Shown one piece after another: positions 24,310 through 37,068 of a stretch of 64,000 nt of DNA (positions are counted from its first letter, which is position 1; every line of letters begins with the position of its first letter). Source of the DNA: Branchiostoma lanceolatum (Eukaryota; Chordata; Leptocardii; Amphioxiformes; Branchiostomatidae); NCBI RefSeq assembly GCF_035083965.1, contig NC_089724.1, forward strand, positions 15,804,410 through 15,868,409, given 5' to 3'. Made by a program: the position numbers and the translations under genes. The notes beneath the pieces were generated by a model, which worked only from the letters and a program-made list of their open reading frames with translations, searched no databases and was not told the origin of the DNA.

Positions 24310-26165
24310 TAATTACCTTCGCGACGAATGGTTTCGTCGAGTAGGTTATTCGATGATGCTTGTCTGTGTGTCTGTTAGTGAACAGAATAAGTCGAGAACG
24401 CCTGGATGGTTTGTTGTCGTATTTGGTGTGTCGGTGTGTATGTGGGAAATCTCAAGATGATTAGATTTTGGGCGAAGTGTTTTGCATAATTAACGAGAAA
24501 AGTGTAAAAATGTGTTAGATTGTATGCTCATACTATGCTTTCTGGTTGCGACGTGTGGGCTGTATTGTTTCAGGGGATATTGACACGGGTAAATGGGTGC
24601 AAAGTTGGTCATGAGGGGTCATGAGGCAGGCAGGAAACGTCAGTTACTGCCAGGGACAAATTGGCTATCAGCCAGCTGTAGGGCAGATACAAGAGATAGA
24701 CTTGCCCATATAGGCAGTAATGCTTTAAAGCACTAAAACAAGGGCTCAGAAAAGGATTCACCTTAATTGCAAGCCCCAAAAATTCTTATGCACCAGAAAG
24801 CCACATCTGTCTACTTTAGAATCATGCAAAGAAAATAGACAGTTGACCAGCTCGTTCTCTCGTAACAGCTGACAGACGAAAACAATCGTCAACTTTGACC
24901 TACTCCCAGCCTGGAAGAGTCCACTCGGAGCATGTGAAACCAAACCACAAAGATATCTCCTTACACCAATTAAAAGACTGAAACATACAAATTTTGACCA
25001 AAGTTGGATATACACGGCCTTATATGAGTAAGAACAGTCATTAATGCAGTGCCACAGCATGGGAATACCGAGCATGTCTGTGTGTCTGTTAGTGAACACG
25101 ATAAGTCGAGAATTCTTGGAAGGATTGTCTTGGTATTTGGTATGTTGGTAGGTCTCGATGAAACCTGAAAATGATTAGATTTTGGGCCCCCTATCGGAAC
25201 TTCCTGTTATGATATCTCGTGTTGTGGACATGCTATGGAACTGATTTTTGAGTGGTAGATAGCTCGTTGGGCAGAGAGTAAGTGGTATAGGTTTGGGCCC
25301 CCTAGCAACTTTTTTGGAACTGCAGGGGTAGGTTTTGCTTCAGACTTTGAAAGGGAATAACTCAAGAAGGGCTTGATGGAAGGTCATGATTTTTTGCATG
25401 TACATAGCTTGAGCGATGATGTACATGATTGGATACTTATTATGCAAATCAGTAACTAATTTGCATAATTAATGAGGAAAGTTTATACATTCATCAATTT
25501 CCATGATAGGACTCGCAAACATGTGACATATGTAACTGAGGAACAGAGAAATATTAATAGATATCAGCTATGCAAATGAGAACCTCATTTACATAATTAA
25601 TGAGAAAATAATATAACTCGAGATGGGCTTGATGGATGGTCATGATTTTTGGTATGTAGATAGCTTATGTGATGCTTTGTATGATTGGATGATAATTATG
25701 CAAATCAGATTATAATTAATGAGGCAATTTTAAAAACCTGCTGTGTTCCATGATATGACTATTCAAATATGTGACATTTGTAACTGAGGAAGAGAGGAAT
25801 GTCAATAGATAGAAATTATGCAAATGTAGGCCTAATTTGCATAATTCATGAGAAACTACTATCATTCCATACTAGTAAATAACGGCAATTTCATACTTGT
25901 TGCATTTAGAAGTTGTGTGAATGTGAACACCATTGAATCAAATTATGCTAATAAGGAGCTTATTTGCATTATTGATGAAAAATGTTAGCATAACCTTCTT
26001 TGTTAAGCTCATAATCATAACAAGGAGGTTTGGACAACTTATGTTATTTGGGTGAGGAGGATCAACTGGTATGATTTTTGATTGATGAAAAACACTCCTA
26101 ATACGTCAGTCATAAAGGTCAAAATCATTTGGCGAAGGTATGAGGTCGTAGAACTCTTGTTTGAT
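24310..26165 (+). repeat. AT-rich ACCTTCGCC/GGCGAAGGT repeat, longest copy
   Basis: Starts ACCTTCGCGACGAATGG and ends TTTGGCGAAGGTATGAGG. The interior repeats phrases such as TGATTTTTGGTATGTAGATA and TATGCAAATCAG...CTAATTTGCATAATTAATGA several times. A segment with GGGCCCCCTAGC also recurs. No open reading frame with recognisable content. Other copies in the window are listed separately. Confidence 0.75.
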
Positions 26166-27212
26166 TATGAACAGGGGTCCCTCGGTTTGGAATAACTTCA
26201 ATCAGTCTTTAAAAATTTGCCATACGTGACAACACATTAAAGCAGATTGTACCTTATAAATAAGCCCAAAACAACATATACCTGAATTGTTTGTGTTATC
26301 TTGTTTACTATTTGCTGCAAAGTCAGTTGTATCTTCGCACTTGCTTGAACTCTGCAGTGACTAAGTTACAATCAACACCATATATCAATCATGGTAAACT
26401 ATGGATCATTTTCCTTGTACTGTGACCTTATTGTATTTTATCTAACGAATTAAGTTGACTCTCATTTTATGTTATGATGATGTCACGTATTTTGTCAATG
26501 ATGTTTGTTCGCTTATGTTTTTTTGCAATACTTTACTCAAGAAAAAATGATTACGTACAGATAAACCCAAGAGTACATGGAAAACAATAAACTACATAAA
26601 AACCAAGACGGCTATTTCAGTCTTGATATGCGAAAACTTCAAGATAGTCTAATTCTATGAGCTACAATAACATGCATATGATTTTGTTGCAGGGTGAAAA
26701 CTTATAAAGTAATCGATGTTGAAAGTATACCTCAGACTTGGGTCAATATATAATAGTAGATATGAGGAGATTTATAAAGACGGCTTTTCAGGGTTTATGT
26801 GTGTCGAAATGGTCAAATCAAGATGATTTGACCCCATTAAATCATCCTTTTGTGTATCAAGGCTGATATTTTGTCGGCCAAAGGATAAAAATGTCTAATT
26901 CATTTTGGAGATGTATCACAGTTTGATAAACGATACCTACCCTCCAACGATTTTAAACCACATGTCATTGTCCGTGTCCTTATGTGCATCGAAATTACAT
27001 TATAGACATCTCATACTAGATTGACCTCTTTACAACTTAAAGACTTACAACGACACAACTCGTTTACCGAAACAAAAAAGATGATCTTCAACATCAAAGA
27101 GTCTAATCTATACAAAACTACACAGGCCCATCACATCGGTGGTCCACAGCATTAATTGAATCACATGCTTTACGAAAATCGTACACTGGAACACTTTCAA
27201 AACAAGTCTCTA
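26166..27212. other. Spacer downstream of FkbM gene
   Basis: AT-rich; holds the presumed 3' UTR and poly(A) region of the minus-strand gene ending at 27213. No other gene or repeat recognised. Confidence 0.35.
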
Positions 27213-30200
27213 TCACTTCAGACAGTCGTTCACATCGACAAGTTGAAAGCCGGAGTTTTCATACAGATAGTCCATGAGGAAAGCTGAGATCATGTAGCTG
27301 TCGGGATGATCACTGTCCAGACTGAGGATCCCTCCTTTCGAGATGCGTTCATACAGGATCCGGAGCGCCTTGGGGGTCCTCTCCACGTCTCGGTACCGAT
27401 AGTAGTTATCTTCCCGCAATAGTGTTCCTGAAGAGGAGCATAGAATCTTGAGCTTACAATTCAGATTCGGGCAAAGATATCAAGAAAACTAAGATAAGGA
27501 ATCGTCTACAGTTTTACCCAACTCCTCTATGTTCTATTGGGAGGAATATTTGGTTTTATTTTCAATTTTGTAAAATCGTTTATGTCACGTCATGTTATGT
27601 TATGTTATGTATGTTATGTTATATGTTATTGTGTAGAAGCTTGATATGATAACTTACCAAGGTTCGGAGGGAACTTGGTTGTCGGCTGAATGATCCTCAG
27701 TCCTCTGTTCTTTGCTGTATCTTGAACTCGTTTCGACAGGCCATCCGGATAGTAATAGGCTGGCCGCACCTCCACTTCCTTCATCCGCTGCACGGCCGAC
27801 ATCAGACTCATCCGCATCACATTGGCGTTCTGTAGGACCCAGTGACCTGTTGGCATGGGTGCGCTCTGTGGAGGTGGTTATAAAAAACATACGTATTTTT
27901 CGAATGATACTCCACCGATCGTAATTAAGAACGGGGTATTTTGTCGGCGTTACGACAGGATGCATCAGTCTATTGTATACGCCAAATGGGGAACACGGTA
28001 TCAGGACGTTTCGGAACCTGGGCAGCTCGCATCGGCCCCTAGCCGATCAGGCCGATTTGGCACCAGGTCCAGGACGACTCGCGTTACGGTTATGGTTAGG
28101 TTTACAATTATGGTTAGAGTTAATGATGTTTAGACTTAAGAGTTAGGCGTTCTCTTGACGAGGAATCGTCTAAAAACAGTCATTGTGCCGAATCGTCCTG
28201 ATCGGCTAGTGGCTGAACTGTCCAGGTGCCGAAACGCCCGACATTCAGGGACAACTTGTCGCACTCACAATAAAGATTCTATTTCCCTCATCATTACCTT
28301 CGCCGAGAAGGTTATACAGAGGGTAGCGTTTGTGTGTTTGTGTGTAGTGGCACAGCATAACTCGAGAATGCCTGGATGGATTGTCTTGGTATTTGGTATG
28401 TTGGAAGGTTTTGATGAGACCTAAAAACATTTAGAGATTGGGCCCCCTAGCGGCTTCTTACGGTACTGCAGCGGAACGTCCTGTTTTGATATCTCGTGTT
28501 CTGGACATGCTATGAAACTGATTTTTGAGTGGTAGATAGATCTTTGGACAGAGAGTGAGTGGTAATGGTTTGGGCCCCCTAGCGGTTTTTTTGGAACTGC
28601 AGGAGCAGGTTTTGCGTCTGACTTTGAAAGCGAATAACTCAAGAAGGGCTTGATGGATGGTGATGATTTTTGGTAAGTTGATAGCTTGAGTAATGATGTA
28701 CATGATTAGATACTTATTATGCAAATCAGTATCTAATTTAGATAATTAATGAGGAAAATTTATACATCCGCCAAATTCCATGATAGGACTCTGAAACATG
28801 TGACATATGTAACTGAAAAAGAGAGAAATATTAATCGCATAATTAATGAGAAAATACTATAACAAGATGGCCTTGTAGATGGTCATGATTTTTGGAAGGG
28901 GTAGCTTGTGTGATGCTTAGTATGATTGGACGATAAATCAGATTCTAATTTGCACAATTAATGAGGCAACTTTAAAAATCCGCTTGTTCCATGATATGAC
29001 CATTCAAATTGTAACTGAGGAAGAGAGGAATGTCGATAGATAGAACATATGCAAATGTGGTCCTAATTTGCATACTTATTGAGTTACAATGTATAATTCC
29101 ACACTGGCAAATGACGGCAATTTCATACATTTAATCCTTTTTGTGGCATCGGGAAGTTATGTGAATGTGAACATCGTTGAATCAAATTATGCTAATAAGG
29201 GCCTCATTTGCATAATCAATGGAAAATAGTAGCAAAACTTTCTTTGTTGAGCTCATAATTTGTTAAGCTCATACTTTGGACATGTTATATTTTAAGACAA
29301 TCAACTGGTATGATTTATGATTAGAGAGAAACACTCCTGATACGTCAGTCATAAAGGTTAAAATCATTTGGCGAAGATATGAGGTCGTGGAACTCTAGTT
29401 TAGCATATTTTAATCTGAACAAGGGGCGAGAGAAAAGCATTGCCTGTTCCCCATGTTCTGTCCTGATGTGACGAAGTTGAAATAATAGATAAAAGAAATT
29501 TGAATAAACCAAATAACATACCTCTCGTATTCCTATGGTATATCTGCCCGCCCACTCGGTGATCAGGTCCGGGAAGTCCTGTGCGAAGTCCCCGTACACG
29601 AAGAGCGTGACCGGCATGTTGCTGAGGTGCGCCCCGATCGTCTCCACTAGCTTGTGGGCTGCCTTCCTGTTCATCCCGACCTGTACCGTCAGAGCCAGGC
29701 GGGCAGGACCACCGGGAGACCGGGAACAGTTGGAGTAGACCACGCCTGCTGCTCCAGGGGTGTCAGCAGGGATCTATTATGACCGACAATGGGTCGTCTT
29801 TGATTACCATCCCTTTGCCAATAAGTGTTTTGTAGTTATTCACTCCGCCAACATTGGATAAAATATTACCTTGATCAAGTGCGCCAGTCCTAATGATAAT
29901 GCACCCTTCTTAAATTTTCTATATCTAACGTAAAGGTATCTCATAATCAGATGATTTAGTAGTTCAAGACAAAGCAGTGGGCAGAAAGCTTGAATGTGTT
30001 GCTTCCCCGCGGTACTTACGTCAACCTTGTGAATTGTCTCCATGTCTTGATATCTTTTGTGCTCCCCTGCCCAGTCAAGCATATTGACGCCATGGGTCTT
30101 CATAGTGTTCCTAAGTTCGTTTTTTCTTTGTGTTGACCAGCCTGGTACAGGTGTCCAGCCGTGGAACTCGCCATAAAACCTGCAATGTTTGGATATAAGT

Positions 30201-33200
30201 TACATCAGCTGGAAATGTTGCCAGAGTTTTCAATGTTTCGACAACTACATATATCATTCAATGTGCAAGTGGATAATAGAGGTAAGAAAATGGCACTGCT
30301 GCACGGTTAGTAAATTTGCAATTGGTTGATAAATCTCAATATAATATTAGTGCTCCTTTCCGGCTGAGTTGAGCTATGAGACAAGTTTGAACATTTCTTG
30401 GGTAGGCTGATAAATCCTCAAAAGTACGCAGGGTGTCCCAAAGTGAAAGCAATATAGAGCAGTGCGCGCACTTGAAGGTCCCTTCTTTGATCATCTTCTC
30501 CAGGATTTCGTACTCTGCTCCCTCGACGTCCAGTTTGAAGATGACGTAGTCTTCCAGGGCTGGACAAATAGAAGAGCGACAGGATTCTAGCATTATGCAA
30601 AGTAGATGTTCTTCAAGCGCCTGATTTTTATCTATGTGTGTCTGTATAAAAGTCACGCGTTCGCTTTCCGGCAAGTATTGTCGGTACATACGTTTTTCGG
30701 TATACAGTACATTTCAAGGTCGGATTTAAATGATCTGAAAATGTCGATGAAATGGACGGGTTATAGATCTAACATCTTTCAACTATTAGTAGGAAAAATC
30801 TCCGTCACAGTAAACGAACGTAACAAGCTTGTATAATTAAAATGACAATGATGAAAATGATATTTCAGATCTATGACCATGCCAATTGTTAGAAAATAAA
30901 TGCCATTATTGCCGATCGCCCTATCGGTTGTACCGTTGTTTGACCTATGTCTAAAATGTCACATATCAAATACGTGGAATGGTTCTACATGTTAAGCTCT
31001 ACATAGGATGCATGAATGTAATTGATATGTATATTGTAAACATACCTGTGTTTGTTTGTATCCACGTGGACAGATCCACCATTGGTATGACGTTTTTGAC
31101 ACCAAATCGTCTGCCGTGAATTTCATCCTTCTTCTCCGATTCTGAAGCATAGATCGCTCCCCCTCCCCACTGCATGTCCTTGCCAGCGACTTTACCTTTG
31201 TCAGGTTTCCAGGCTGACTCCGCGTAGGCCGTGATGTTTCCTGAGACGGAAATACGTCGCACATTTAGCTGCTTTTCACATTTTACCTACATATTCTACA
31301 TGTCAACGCAACAGACGCCATGGCTGATGAAATTACACAGAAATCAGTCATCGTTTGAAAATGAAGTGTGAAAAAAGGGTTGAGCGCGTTACAGTACTAA
31401 ATTACAGTCAAATGTTCAAGCTTTGGGTAAGCCTCAATCTTCTCCCTACTGAGATAATTTTTTAGCACCAAATATGAACTGGTTTATAGGCAGTACTATA
31501 GGACGAAAGTTTGTATTTCACATTGGTCTTGTGGTTAGGGTTGTTGACTTAGAATCTGAAGGTTACTGGTTCGAATGGTTAGCAGGCCCCAATGATGTGC
31601 TCTTGGGAAAGGCACTTGACACTTATTTCTTTACTCGACTCAGGTGAAAATGAGTTCCTATTAGGGACGTCCTAACGGATGGGACGTGACGCCTGAGGTT
31701 CTATGTTTGAGGAGAGCCACGCTTCGTAAACGTTGAAACACCTACAGAAATGAGTAGGAGGTCCTTCCCACTGTGAGTAGTTCAACCTTACAGCCGGGTT
31801 CCTGAGAAGTTGATAACCATCTGTTCTGTCAATCCTGTTCTACAATTGTGGCAAATGTCGATACATAGATAGATAAACGGAACCATTCCAGACTAAACTA
31901 AACCTGCAGAGAAGTGGTAAAAGTGACATGACTGACCATCCTCTCCCGCCACGGCGACTGGGCAGTGCAGGACGTGGTTGGAGTAGGACGCGAAGTAGGG
32001 CGCCAGCCTCGCATCCAGCTCGAACGAGTGGATGATGTAATCTTTTCCATCGGGGTAGGTCTCCCGGAATAGCTGTGTGGACAAGGAGAATAGATGTCTC
32101 TATACTTGATTTAAACATTGCATTTTTTACGTCAAAGACCAGTCTAATACGTAGATTTATGTATATCTCTATCTATCTATTTAATAATATCTATCTACCT
32201 ATCTATCTATGTATCTATGTATCAATCTATCTATCTATCTATACTCTTTGTTATGTATCAGGATTCTGCTCTAAATATCTCAGTAATCAAAGAGAGAAAG
32301 ACTAAGGTCTAAGGACTTAAGCTTAAACTCAAAAATACGAAAAATCTTTGCAAGTTTCAACTACTCGTACCCGGCTTTACTGGTCTTGTTAATTCATGTC
32401 ATTGACGTTGTTAGCTTGTTTGTGTACATGTTTTTCAGATTGAAATAGGAACAAATGTAACCTTTCTCTTACCTGCACAGTAGATGCAACATTAGCTCCG
32501 CAGTCCAGAAGTATTTTCCGTGGACCATCCATCTGCTGTGGCCGGGGTGTGTTCTGTGGCACTGCCATAGGTACAGGCCTAGACCTAAAGACCGAACAAT
32601 AAATCATTGCAATAATTTTTTCCTTTCTCTTCAATCAAATTTCAAGGAGATATCTTTAATTGTATCAGTAATCACATTTCTATCAATTTGCTTGAGGGAA
32701 AATAAGCGTCTGTAATGGTAAGAAAGCACTGATACCATCACCAACAATATGTTCTAGAGATCTTTTCACGATTTTAGAACTTACCGTAACCGAAAGGTTT
32801 CAAATTTAGCAATACGAGTAATGTAGTAAGCACGATCAAGATCAACGTATTTCATTGGTACATGTATATACTTTGTCTATGTATTTCTGTGATGTTGATT
32901 TTAATAGATGAAGATTGATTGAAAGATTTGATATCATAAAACGGATGTTAGGGAGTCACGCAGTGTAGGTTTGATATTCAAAGGTGATGAACATCGTGCA
33001 AAAGGCACAATCAGGACGTCAACAAAACAATCAATACAGTACTACTGAATTCTACGGTACAACACAGTACTGCTGAGTATTTACTCACTGAATACATGGA
33101 GAATCTTCAAAAGCCGAGTGAAGAGACATGTGTTGCAGCGAAGATAGGCCATATCCCAGGAACATTCCGAACACGGCGAAGATCACTTTGCTTGGCGTGT

Positions 33201-33219
33201 TGCCGTTGGTTATCCCCAT
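27213..33219 (-). CDS. Membrane-anchored FkbM methyltransferase fused to NodB-like domain
   Basis: Nine exons join in phase to 498 aa: 33089-33219, 32473-32584, 31937-32072, 31046-31240, 30472-30559, 30020-30179, 29522-29773, 27658-27865 and 27213-27427. Exon 1 encodes a short cytosolic leader and one hydrophobic segment (VIFAVFGMFLGYGLSSL), suggesting a type II Golgi/ER protein. Next comes a SAM-dependent FkbM methyltransferase: KILLDCGANVAS (motif I), FELDARLAPYF, then VIFKLDVEGAEYEILEKMI and FYGEFHGWTPVPGW. From about residue 270 the protein looks like a polysaccharide-deacetylase barrel (LALTVQVGMNRKAAHKLVE, VTLFVYGDFAQDFPDLI, RPAYYYPDG, SKGGILSLDSDHPDS), but the catalytic TFDD and HxxxH metal motifs are not evident. 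The exon 5 donor (AA then gtgcgc) is the least certain junction; a small exon could be missing there. Confidence 0.8.
27592..27630. repeat. ATGTT-type microsatellite
   Basis: Short run of TATGTTATGTTATGT units about 30 bases from the splice donor at 27657 of the FkbM-NodB gene. Confidence 0.6.
28291..29400 (+). repeat. AT-rich ACCTTCGCC repeat, second full copy
   Basis: Starts ACCTTCGCCGAGAAGGTTAT at about 28300 and ends TTTGGCGAAGATATGAGG at about 29366-29385. It lies wholly within the intron between exons 27658-27865 and 29522-29773 of the FkbM-NodB gene. Same internal octamer-rich units as the 24310 copy. Confidence 0.75.
31529..31800 (+). mobile_element. tRNA-derived SINE with Deu-like core
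   Basis: Head with A-box-like TGTGGTTAGGGTTG (31530-31543) and B-box GGTTCGAAT (31569-31577), followed by CTTGGGAAAGGCACTTGACA and CTCAGGTGAAAATGAGTTCC. That order (processing of a tRNA-like head into a TTGGGxAAGGCxCTT core) resembles deuterostome Deu-SINEs. Inserted in an intron of the FkbM gene, opposite to its direction. Confidence 0.65.
32165..32245. repeat. TCTA tetranucleotide microsatellite
   Basis: Interrupted runs of CTAT/TCTA across about 80 bases, about 90 bases upstream of the acceptor of the 31937-32072 exon. Confidence 0.85.
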
Positions 33220-33454
33220 CTCGCTGTTCTCTGTTTTACAATTGTTGTCACTTTATCCAAAGCCTACTGACTCACTTCACCTGAAAAATAAAATTGAAAA
33301 CAGAAAGGAGGTCAGTTGGATATGGCACAATTTATTCTAACAATTCAAATATATTCTCAATCTAGACAACAATGAGGGAGAGACTTGCAGTTTATTTGCC
33401 TCAGCTTAGCGTTGGGGACAGTCATAGCACAACTTCAAGCAATGAAAATAATAA

Positions 33455-33880
33455 GAGAAAAACTGGAATTCCACGACCTCATGCCTTCGCCAAATAATGT
33501 TAACGTTTTCAACTGATGTATTGCGAATGCTTCTCATTGATTATGCAAATAATGACCTCAGTTGCATAATTCTCTCATTTGATCATCTGCTCTATACAAA
33601 TGGCCCAAAGTTGTTCAAAGTATGAAAGTCTTATCTCAAGAAAAAATACTGTTATAGCATTTCATCAAACATGCAAATGAGGTTCTGATCTGCATAATAA
33701 CGTCCTTCTAGAGTTATTCTCTTTTTAAGAAGGGTAATGTTTTTTAAAAAAACACCGGCGACTTTAAGTTGATAATAAGTTTGAAAATCACTACCTGATT
33801 TGCATAATTGATAATGAAATTTGATAAAACAACAGTGGTATATTGATAGATGTCAATTATGACCTGGGGAGGGTTTTTGA
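33455..33880 (-). repeat. AT-rich ACCTTCGCC repeat, truncated antisense copy
   Basis: GGAATTCCACGACCTCATGC and CCTTCGCCAAATAATG at the left are the complement of the family's right end. ATGCAAAT/ATTTGCAT-containing units follow and fade by about 33880. Confidence 0.65.
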
Positions 33881-34398
33881 GGCCCGCGCCAACTCTCATG
33901 TCACATAATGTCTGAACGGCAAACGCGAGAGAACCAAACTTGGTGATTTATCCTGAAATATTATTGGCAACAATTTCATTATATTCAATCAAGGGTATAA
34001 CCAGGTCCCTTGAAATTCGTCACTACCCTGTGTTTCTGTATCAAAAACCTTGAAATGTCCTTTTTAGCCTTTGCTGTTGCTGTTATTTCCTGAATTACGT
34101 TGCATAAAGGTAACTGTTACGGTTTACGTAGAAAGCAAGCGACCAATTACGTGTTACGGCTTAATTGTACTGATTACGAATTACGTTGATTTGGGGCGAC
34201 TGCCTACGGATTACGAAGACGAAAAGGCTGAATTACGCCTTGCGAAAAAGGGCATGCAGGCCTTCATTAATCGGCCGTTTCTCTAGAGCGTCCATCTGTC
34301 CATAGCAGTTGGTTTTGGCCAGTCGCTTGAGTGACCGCTATAGGCAGGTTTGACTGTATCTGCAATAGTGTATGCAAACTAGCACGCTGACCATGCCA

Positions 34399-34913
34399 TT
34401 TAAAGGCACCCATGGCCAGAGCATTTTATGAGGCTTGAAAACTAGAAATATTCTGGTTGCTGTAATCTTTATGAAATTGACATTAAATGTCATTGTTTAC
34501 CACATTTGCGTGCGGATTTCTTATCAAAAGTGCTCAAAAGCGGCACAAAACTAAGCTACATGGTTGTCTTTTAGTTTCACGCGCCAAGTGTAAATAGACC
34601 GATACCATAGCCCCGACCGCCTCTATCAAAACGTAGAAATGCAAAATTAAAATATGAAATTGCAAATATTTGACGGACATGCAGTCACTCTCTCATTGGT
34701 CGAACCGCTAATTGTGATGGACAGTCAAGATCAGTCTATTAGGGCTTGGATTTTCTATCAGTTCTCACCACACAACGACATCGTATCTTTGCTCCTTGAA
34801 CATCAATATGTAATGTTATAGTGTTATTGAAACTTACTATGTGTGGGAATGACTAGAAATTGGAGTTTTCAATCAAATTTCAAGCCTCATAAAATGCTCT
34901 GGATGCCTTTAAA
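34399..34913. mobile_element. MITE with ~35-bp inverted ends
   Basis: Left end TTTAAAGGCACCCATGGCCA then GAGCATTTTATGAGGCTTGA; right end is the complement of TTTAAAGGCATCCAGAGCAT then TTTATGAGGCTTGAA. Span about 515 bases, no coding content recognised. Confidence 0.65.
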
Positions 34914-35039
34914 CAAATGTGTCCCTGTTCAAAGACCATACCCACGAGGTGTAGCCAAAAATGAATTCCCAGGAGAATGCATTCGTGGAATATTCTAAAT
35001 TTTTGCATTGCAATCGTAATACAATTAAAAAAATGCCTC

Positions 35040-35235
35040 CACCCCTGATGCGTCGCCAAAAACACCCCTACAGTAGGTGACCCAAGTCTACACCACTTTT
35101 TCCTAACATCAAAAGCTATCTGTCACCAAAAAATCAATCTAAATCACAGTTGGCCCAGAACTTGAGATATCAAAGCCAGCAGTACCATAACAAGCTGCAA
35201 GAGGGTCCAACATCTAATCATATCGAGGTCTCATC
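35040..35235 (-). repeat. Fragment of the AT-rich family, antisense
   Basis: Complement of the GGTAGATAGCT / GGGCCCCCTAGC segment seen at 25140-25320 and 28440-28590. Both family ends are missing. Confidence 0.5.
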
Positions 35236-35447
35236 AATTCGAGTGTTCACGGTTGCGCTACCGCCGAACATTTGAACGCAAAAGCGGGTTTACAGACCCT
35301 CTTTTTCGGGTCTGTATGAATATTACAGACCCGCAAATGGAGCCTCCTGATTGGTCAACGACATCTACCTATATGATAATTAAGGGTTAATGACCCGCCC
35401 CGAGGTGTATATGGTGTCATAACGCCTGGCCATGTGCTATAACCACC

Positions 35448-35502
35448 GAATAAAACTATAACTCTATAACTATAACGCTATAACTATAACGCTATAACTC
35501 CC
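35448..35502. repeat. CTATAA(C) short tandem repeat
   Basis: Runs of AACTATAACGCTATAACT. Just upstream, 35285-35340 holds three versions of TACAGACCCG/CGGGTCTGTA in alternating orientation. Confidence 0.65.
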
Positions 35503-35796
35503 GAAAACACCCAAACGAGAGCCGATGCCAGACTTCCGGGTCCGGCGGCCGCTGTTGCGGTACCGTGAAACCTTCTCGCGCGTTTAGTGAAATATCTCCA
35601 TGTAGATAAAAAAGATTCGCTATTTAACAACAAAATTCCCTTTATTTTGATACACAGTTTGTTAAAATTGGTCCAAGGATCGCTGACATATCACCCCATT
35701 AAGTTGCAAAACAGTTTGTTTACGCTAGTTTCGCCGGGGCTAGGTCACGTGACTGAACACCCTACATCAAGACCTACTCACATACCAACACATACC

Positions 35797-35850
35797 AAAT
35801 ACTAGAATTCCACGGCCTCATACCTTCACCAGATGATGTTAACTTAGAGT
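35797..35850 (-). repeat. Terminal fragment of the AT-rich family
   Basis: CTAGAATTCCACGGCCTCAT then ACCTTCACCAGATGATG matches the complement of the family's right end. Only the end is left. Confidence 0.55.
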
Positions 35851-36184
35851 CGACCCTAAAACGCGTGTGTAAACCCCGCTGATACATGTACAAACCACCT
35901 GTATGATTCAGTTGTCTGTGAAATAATCTATGCACCAATGCTGCATTGAACATTTCAGCTACCAGATTGTGCAGCACAATGGGCCAGGATTACTTTATAC
36001 TGTGTAACAAACCCTTCCATCAGTGAACCAATGCCACCGACATATGATTGTCTACATAAGATGTATATGTACTCACGAGGACAGGTCAGATGTAACTCCG
36101 ACAGTGAATTTGTGTTAGAATGTGTCGGCCGGTTGTCTGGCACAATCCCGTCCATAGCTGTTTAGCAGGTTTTTCTGGGTGATT

Positions 36185-36310
36185 ATATTCGCCGAGAAGG
36201 TTTTGTCGTCATTTGTGCCAACTGTGAGCTGGGTCTGTGTGTATGCCAAGGGCTTAACTCGAGGAAATATGGATGGATCTTCATGATTTTTGGTAGGTAA
36301 GTATGTAGCG
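36185..36310 (+). repeat. Left-end fragment of the AT-rich family
   Basis: TTCGCCGAGAAGGTTTTGTC followed by AACTCGAGGAAATATGGATG and TGATTTTTGGTAGGTAAG: the start of the family and one internal phrase, then unrelated sequence. Confidence 0.55.
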
Positions 36311-37057
36311 GTTGTGGCAAGGAATGTCTGGTCCATGATAATGTTGTATGTCAACACAGATTAACAGTTATGCTAATTTACAATATTTGATCAGTTCAAA
36401 TTAAAGTGACACCGAAACAGACAATCATACTTTTTCCAATCTGAGATCGTATAGACTGATTTTGTATATCTATATATTCTACCGTAAAACGTAAACAAAA
36501 ACATGAATACATGCATAGTTCGGAAACAATCGCTCATGATGGACTACTATGTCAACGTTAGCTACAGAAATGGTTGGTTATAGATTCCATTCGTTTTTGG
36601 AGTAACTATGCAAAGCGATTATTCCATTAAACGTTATATGCTTGAACATGATATCCCCCAAATTCGTCAAGTATCATTTCCGTCGCACTGTCGTTGGGAG
36701 TACGATGTTGACCACCGCATTTGACCCCGCTTGCACCACGACGTTACCCTGTCCTTGTAACCTGGTCTCACTCACGGTCGCTCGACCATCTATACAGCAA
36801 ACAGAAAAACGTTACGTCATCAAACGTCATAGCTTTACGTGCACCAGTATTATTACTGATGATGCATCGATACAGTCACGTGACTATGACGTAGTATTGT
36901 CCACCATCTTGGATGGTTTAACCTAAACGTTGCCAGGTGGATTTGAATACATACATGTACATATATATGTAATTACAGCCAAGTATAAATACATAATACA
37001 AATCTATAGGACTAGGCATGACCCAGACCTAGTCTGAATTATACGGTTTTACCGACC

Positions 37058-37068
37058 AACATGGCGGC
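37058..37068 (+). promoter_or_regulatory. YY1-type site, no assigned gene
   Basis: AACATGGCGGC is an exact YY1 core. The nearest gene (the CARD gene, minus strand) ends at 37407 and is not served by it, so an unseen transcript may start here. Confidence 0.3.

Noticed and set aside
24310-26165. CRISPR-like or satellite array with regular spacers
   Set aside because: Spacing is irregular, units are degenerate, and the setting is a eukaryotic genome; it fits a transposon-like repeat family.
28301-28330. Helitron terminus
   Set aside because: The end hairpin ACCTTCGCCGAGAAGGT is suggestive, but no CTRR end or consistent A|T insertion site could be seen.
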